DNA of 64,000 bases from Echinometra lucunter (Eukaryota > Echinodermata > Echinoidea > Camarodonta > Echinometridae). Below the pieces are notes generated by a model. The model had not been told where the DNA came from. It worked only from the letters and a program-made list of their open reading frames with translations, and made no database searches. Both the position numbers and the translations under genes were made by a program. Below, in pieces: positions 59,601 to 64,000 of this stretch. Numbering within the stretch: the stretch's first letter is position 1; each line of letters starts with the position of its first letter. The stretch lies in NCBI GenBank assembly GCA_029962745.1, contig CM057151.1, forward strand, positions 3,840,262 to 3,904,261. The letters are read 5' to 3'.

Positions 59601-62600
59601 TTCTACATTTATGTTTAATAATTATGTTGACGTTGGAAGGAGGGAAGAGCATCCATCCTCCAACTGGCTGGAAAGTTTTATTCCCCCCCCCCCCCAATAA
59701 TTATAAAGTTGTGCCTTGTGGTGTACATACCTGGGAATGAAATATTAACTAATGTCTATCCATATTCCAATTATGAATAAATGTTTACCGGTATGTAAAA
59801 AATATGGAATAATAAAAAACAATTACACTAACAAATTAATATTCATTCCATATTCTTGTGTCAAGATGAATACTTACAATTATGAGAGCATTTTGGAAGG
59901 ATCATAGCTATGTCAAAGAACTCATAGCAGATGCCACATCTGAGCAGAGTGTCTATTGTCTGAAACAAAAAATAAATAGGAAAAATGTGAAAAATCATAC
60001 AGTGGATGCTGTCTGATTGCAAAGTACAATATTTTGAGAACTTGACCTATTCACAGCTAAAGTTTTTAACATTCAGACATGTGTCTTCTGATGAAAGCAG
60101 TCAGTAAACTTTAGTGGGGCTGCTTCATTGATGGCCACAAGGCCTATTACATGCAGAAGAAAAGATGCAAAAATAATGAGCAAAAATCAAGAAATGCCTG
60201 CCTCTTTAATATTTCAACAAAGTAACATGCATTTTCCCTCAATTTTGCATAGCATTCTGATCTATTATTTACTTCTGCAAAACAGAAATCAACCATAGAC
60301 AAGGCTGACACAACAAAACATATGGGTGTATTACCTGTATCTGGGTTTAAAGAGATATATTTATCGTCTACTAGTACTGTCTGAGGCTATATTCATTAGG
60401 TTAGATTGATAAACCTCGTACTATGCACTGGCATGGGGAGGGGGAAACATTGAGAGGAAAAGGAAATAATGGAACTGCTAGTTTTAAAAATTATATGTTT
60501 ATCATAAAATGGTGAATGCAACTCAGTACATGCATTAGAAGCAGGACCAAGGCCAAGGACAGTTGATATTTGAGGAAGAGACATCATGCATCAGCCCCCT
60601 CAAAATTTTTGGCTCATTATGCCACTGGCACTAAGAAGATTGAACAAGATCAAATTGCTTTCTTAGTCAGCTGGCACAAATCATCACAAATTATGGAGGA
60701 GATGAAGAATGAGAAGGGGAAGAGAAAAAGAAAGATCAATCATAAGTCTCGAGTGTTAAGTTAAAAAAAAAAATGTAACATACAAGTTAGACCCCTGTAC
60801 TCACACCCGACTAACGTTACTTTTCTTTTACAAAGATGATGCTAAAAGAAATTAAGGAACAGGGGCGCGTTTCATGAAACCGTCATAACTACAAGATCAA
60901 CGACATCTCGGAGTTGTCGGTCATCTTGTCTGCTAAGTGTTTCACAAAGCTGTCTTTGCCAAGACCAGCGACAACTTCCCCGACAAATGACTTGTCGCTC
61001 CTCCGAACGTGTCATATCTTTTTAGCACGCCATCACAGGTCACCATTTGGTCAGCTATGGGCAGCTCGCGGGCAGCGAAAAACAAGGAATCTTTATTTAT
61101 TAAATACAAATATTTCTTGAGTTCCAGACTCTCATTCCATAGCCAGTTATTACTGATGTTGATATAAAAGTATAAGTGAAATAACCTACATGTCTTAACG
61201 ACGTTTTAACCTTCCAGCAAGTAATTGTGATTAATATTGATTATCCTCCCATCAGTTTCCCATAGAAAACGGAGCAGTCTGTATTTACAGGCCCGTAAGT
61301 ACGATGACAATTCAACACGTATGAACTTCTTCCATATTTCCCTTTTTACAACTACAATATTTTTTTAAATCATATAAAATTTATTCTTTAATGAATTAAT
61401 GTCAAAATTTTGATCGCAGAATATACAAATTCAGTATCTTTCAAAAATTAAAACAAAATATGGGTCTGCTTTCAACAATTTGTCAATTACGGTGTTCTCT
61501 TAATTACAAATCTAAATTCGCAACGCGCAACAGCAGCTTTTCGTTTATTAATTTTAGAAATTCTCAAATGTCACAATTAATATATTTTTCATGTGAATGC
61601 AACGTTTGTATTATGTTTATAAAATCCCATTGATATTTTCTATACTTTTCCAACAATTAGAGCAAAGTTGAGTCTAAATTGTGTTCGAATGATTGATAAT
61701 AAATCCAGTGATTTGTGATCAAGGCTATCTTTTTCAGCCGATAGTATCGATATCTTGGATTTGTGAGATGTCAGGCTTTCATGAAACACTTTGTCAGGTT
61801 CTTGACATCTCCGTTGATCTTCGACAAGAGATATGACTGTCATGGAGATGGTTTCATGAAACGCACCCCAGTGTAACAAATGTCAATGATAATAACAAAA
61901 CAACTGTGATTTATCATCCATTACGGAGAGAACTTGGTGGGCAGTTCATCAGAAAAGAGAAACAAAAGTTAAAACAGACAACCTCGATTCATCTGTCACT
62001 CAGTGAATAGTATTAAGTTAGTAGCATAATTCCATATATAATCGCGATCGAGCAGTAACTGGGTGATCCTGGGTTTTAGGGGTATAAATTATTTGCACTT
62101 ACATTCGATCGCTAACTTCAGCACACCTCTACCTGACAACCCAGCTGACCCCTATCCTGACCCGCCCAAACTCCCGGGGGATATGTCTCATTGAGGCCTG
62201 CACATCATCCGCGTAAATCAGTTCCTGAAAAGCACCCTAAACGGGGATTAAAGAAGGACGGAAATAATGATTTTTTTACCCTTAACAAGGATTTTATGCA
62301 AGGATTGAATCATTATCTCCTAATTAAGTTAAAATTTTCGCGGATTTTCCTGATTTTGATACCCTTAACTGGATCACCGGGTTCCCTGCCCGGTGCTGAA
62401 AAACGACCCCCCCCTTTTTTTTTTTTTTTTTGTTTACACGGATGATGTACAGGCTTTAATGAGACATATCCCCCCGGGGCCCAACCCTATGGAGCACCGA
62501 GGTGATATACATGTTCGTCACAAAAAACTTTTTTGGAATTTCAGAATTTCGGATACCAAAGTCTCGATGGAGCATGATGCCGGAAAAACATCCACAGCCC

Positions 62601-63192
62601 AAATTTTATGGGAATCGGCTCATGGAGACCCGATATGAGGTCACATGAATATCTACTTAGCCCCATTGAAATCAGTGTAAATTGGCCTGGTTCTAAACAG
62701 TTATCAATCAGGCCAGTTTACACTGATTTCAGTGGGGATAATTAGGCATTCATGTGGCCATACCTTGGGCCACTGTAAACCGATTCACGTCAAATTTGGT
62801 GTGTGGAGGTTTTTCATCATGCTCTGCCGTAATATAGATCTAGTCATGAAAATGCTCAAATGCAAAAAAAAAACAAAATATGATGACGTCACACTTCGGT
62901 ACTCTATACTTAATCCTAATCCTAATCCTAACCCTATCCTAACCATAATCCACACGACAGTCTGTGTTGTATGTGGTGTGCTGAAGTTAGCGATTAAATA
63001 TAAGTGCAAATAATTTATACCCCTAAAACCCAGGATTACCAGTAACTGTTAAACTAACTGTAATTTCAATTAAGTTATGTAGATTCTACTAACCTTTTCA
63101 CATTTAAAAAAATGAAAGTGTACCGAATTTACCTTTAATTCCGGCATACTTGATGGCCAGTCCGATGGGTCAGTGATGGTAAAGAATTCCAT
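49680..63192 (-). CDS. RAD18: RAD18, E3 ubiquitin ligase for PCNA in translesion synthesis (770 aa)
   Basis: RAD18 with RAD6 monoubiquitinates PCNA at stalled forks. Exons in transcript order: 63192-63133, 59959-59878, 59247-59115, 57803-57545, 57195-56901, 56181-56082, 55386-55278, 54704-54558, 53393-53333, 52692-51973, 51460-51330, 50621-50554 and 49827-49680 (2313 nt, phases agree). The RING finger is residues 28-66 with all ligands visible: Cys28, Cys31, Cys44, His46, Cys49, Cys52, Cys63, Cys66. The UBZ4 zinc finger is VDCPVCGVPISSKHINVHLD then SC (Cys279, Cys282, His294, Cys298). The SAP DNA-binding domain is about 319-363 (LLSDKEMRKKLREHGLNTQG, MYNAQCD). A RAD6-binding-like segment follows (LPEDEIAKAQEEY). 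It is longer than human RAD18 (495 aa) because of acidic Ser/Thr-rich stretches, chiefly the 720-nt exon and residues 120-275. The C-terminus is basic (GIGRRKRK, TRSRKRGK), like a nuclear localisation signal. Confidence 0.96.
50135..50240 (+). mobile_element. LINE/SINE 3' tail with (ATT/ATC)n
   Basis: CACCTTGAGCACTCCACAGA continues into GTGGATGCGGCACTATATAAG and an ATT/ATC microsatellite. This CCTTGAGCAC...GCGCTATATAA...(ATT)n arrangement is typical of L2/CR1-type LINE 3' ends and of SINEs borrowing them. Only the tail is present. RAD18 intron 12. Confidence 0.6.
51060..51180 (+). mobile_element. Second LINE/SINE 3' tail remnant
   Basis: GACTGCGCTATATAAATGGTC followed by ATTATTATTATT and an A-rich end. 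The CTATATAA...(ATT)n pattern is the same as at 50135-50240, with the upstream part diverged. RAD18 intron 11. Confidence 0.45.
51531..51671. mobile_element. 140-bp MITE with GCGTTTCATGAA ends
   Basis: The left GGGGAGCGTTTCATGAAGAG and the reversed right GGGACGCAGTTCATGAAACA are imperfect inverted termini. Two internal hairpins (TTGTCGGTGAAAATCACCGA and ATTAGTCAGTG...CACCGACTAAT) lie just inside. The ends resemble those of the 1-kb element at 60862-61870, and this may be a short derivative. RAD18 intron 10. Confidence 0.65.
53517..53920. mobile_element. piggyBac-like MITE, 404 bp, inverted copy of 42074-42481
   Basis: It reads as the reverse complement of the PRPF18 intron 3 element over its full length, with scattered differences. 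The right flank keeps TTAA (53921-53924); the left flank is mutated (AATA). RAD18 intron 8. Confidence 0.85.
56578..56702. repeat. (ATT/ATC)n microsatellite
   Basis: About 125 bp of ATT, ATC and ATG trinucleotides with interruptions, in RAD18 intron 5. No transposon tail could be recognised next to it. Confidence 0.9.
60862..61870. mobile_element. 1009-bp inverted-repeat element, same family as 15190-16190
   Basis: The left end GGGGCGCGTTTCATGAAACC pairs with the right end, whose reverse complement is GGGGTGCGTTTCATGAAACC. Subterminal blocks (CGACATCTCGGAGTTGTCGG, TTTCACAAAGCTGTCTTTGC, TCATATCTTTTT) resemble the XPC-intron element. No transposase frame. RAD18 intron 1. Confidence 0.72.
62053..63048. 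mobile_element. 996-bp element with about 75-bp terminal inverted repeats
   Basis: The left end CAGTAACTGGGTGATCCTGG continues through GTTTTAGGGGTATAAATTAT and TTGCACTTA to GCTAACTTCAGCACACC. The right end repeats this in inverse with few changes. Inside is a second hairpin at 62639-62762 (CACATGAATATCTACTTAG, then CCCCATTGAAATCAGTGTAAA, pairing with TTTACACTGATTTCAGTGGGG) and a telomere-like run (TAATCC/AACCCT) at about 62908-62950. RAD18 intron 1, ending 85 bp from the first coding exon. Confidence 0.78.
62639..62762. repeat. Nested hairpin with about 55-bp arms
   Basis: The arms pair from TCACATGAATATCTACTTAG to CAATTTACACTGATTT-type sequence around a roughly 20-bp loop (GGTTCTAAACAGTTATCAAT). 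It sits inside the element 62053-63048 and may be an independent, older insertion. Confidence 0.75.
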
Positions 63193-64000
63193 CAATTCAG
63201 AATTTCTTTCGAATAAAAGTGGGCAGGTCTTCAAAATCTGATTCGGTTTTCAGCATATGGGACTAAAGAGATGCCCCTCGCTCACAGCAGCATCATGTGC
63301 AGAGTCAGCTGTTCGTGGCGGGAATGCGAGGTTGAACTCCGCGCGTAAACTCGAAGCGATGCTCTTAACGGTGACGACAGTTTCGATTTACGAATAATAT
63401 GGTTAACGCTAGCGCTGTTCAAATTATGTTTTTATTTTGATCCAGGGTAACGGTCTCAATAAGTGGATCAGTACTTGTGAGCATGATTAAAACTCATCTG
63501 CTAATGGAAGTTAAAGGGTTTTTTTATGCACGTTGTTTTCTTATTCCAGAAACTGGAAACTGATCTTTAAAATGGATTTGATGACCCTCCCCCCCCCCCC
63601 CCCCGCAACGTATAGCATGTATTGTGTGTCCCCTAGATCCACGCCTGAGCAGAGGCCATCAAGGGGTGGGTGTGGGAGGGGGGTTCCCCTCCCCACAGTG
63701 TGGAGTTTTTCCATTTTTCATCATTAAATGGTGCAATTTGGTGCATATATACTTTGGGTATTTTTGTACATTCCTTAAAAAAAAAAATACTTGGCAAAAA
63801 GGGGGCCTAAGCCCTCATCTGCCCCCCCCCCCCCCTCTCTGGATCCGGCTCTGCTATAGATAATTATATAATGAAATAAGGAAGGTTTTTTTTTATATTT
63901 GTATGTTTTATTGCATCATAAAACCAAAATTAGGAAAAATTACAATATTTACAAATAATTACAACAGATCAGGATATTGTAACAAACAAAACAAGATAGA
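63193..64000. other. Region upstream of RAD18
   Basis: Contains the RAD18 promoter and probable 5' untranslated sequence near 63193-63420. Further out are C-homopolymers (63587-63604, 63820-63835), a G-run, and fragments such as CCCTAGATCCACGCCTGAG and CTGGATCCGGCTCTG that look like ends of decayed hAT-like repeats. No gene recognised up to the window edge. Confidence 0.5.

Noticed and set aside
62908..62950. Telomere or interstitial telomeric repeat
   Set aside because: Only a short degenerate TAATCC/AACCCT run inside a transposon-like element; not a chromosome end.

Overview
This is a eukaryotic, intron-rich, AT-rich nuclear window from an invertebrate animal. The proteins are close to their vertebrate orthologues, introns run from about 70 bp to 3 kb, and non-autonomous DNA transposons are dense. 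I think a deuterostome such as a sea urchin is most likely, but this is an inference. No bacterial, organellar or viral genes were seen.

Six protein-coding genes can be assembled exon by exon with GT-AG junctions and consistent phase. From left to right: (1) an unrecognised 330-residue, probably membrane-anchored protein (4664-10683, +); (2) XPC, the damage sensor of global nucleotide excision repair (12547-25626, -); (3) LSM3, a subunit of the Lsm RNA-binding ring (26697-31331, +); (4) DUS4L, a tRNA dihydrouridine synthase (34006-39410, -); (5) PRPF18, a second-step splicing factor (39562-46257, +); (6) RAD18, the E3 ligase of translesion synthesis (49680-63192, -). XPC/LSM3 and DUS4L/PRPF18 are head-to-head pairs. 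The gene-1/XPC, LSM3/DUS4L and PRPF18/RAD18 boundaries are tail-to-tail.

The most interesting signal is in XPC. The exon encoding the tip of beta-hairpin domain 3, the part that in the Rad4/XPC family inserts aromatic side chains at a lesion, is present twice in tandem (14144-14237 and 13983-14076). Both copies are 94 nt, have the same phases and good splice sites, and are separated by 67 nt. Using both would shift the frame and hit a stop within nine codons, so they can only be used one at a time. They differ at about 29 of 94 bases, mostly synonymously, while 24 of 30 complete codons encode the same residue. That is the signature of two old copies both kept under selection. It predicts two XPC isoforms that differ only in the lesion-probing hairpin. 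XPC also has an unusually long N-terminal half containing a 99-bp tandem coding repeat.

The introns hold many small inverted-repeat elements. Several have target duplications that can be read directly: three elements with 8-bp duplications (6354-7338, 37580-38079, 40195-40681), a TTAA-flanked piggyBac-like family in three genes, a TA-flanked Tc1/mariner-like element, long fold-back elements, a family about 1 kb long present in both XPC and RAD18, and a decayed LINE fragment. Homopolymer G/C tracts and (AAG), (CT) and (ATT) microsatellites are common.
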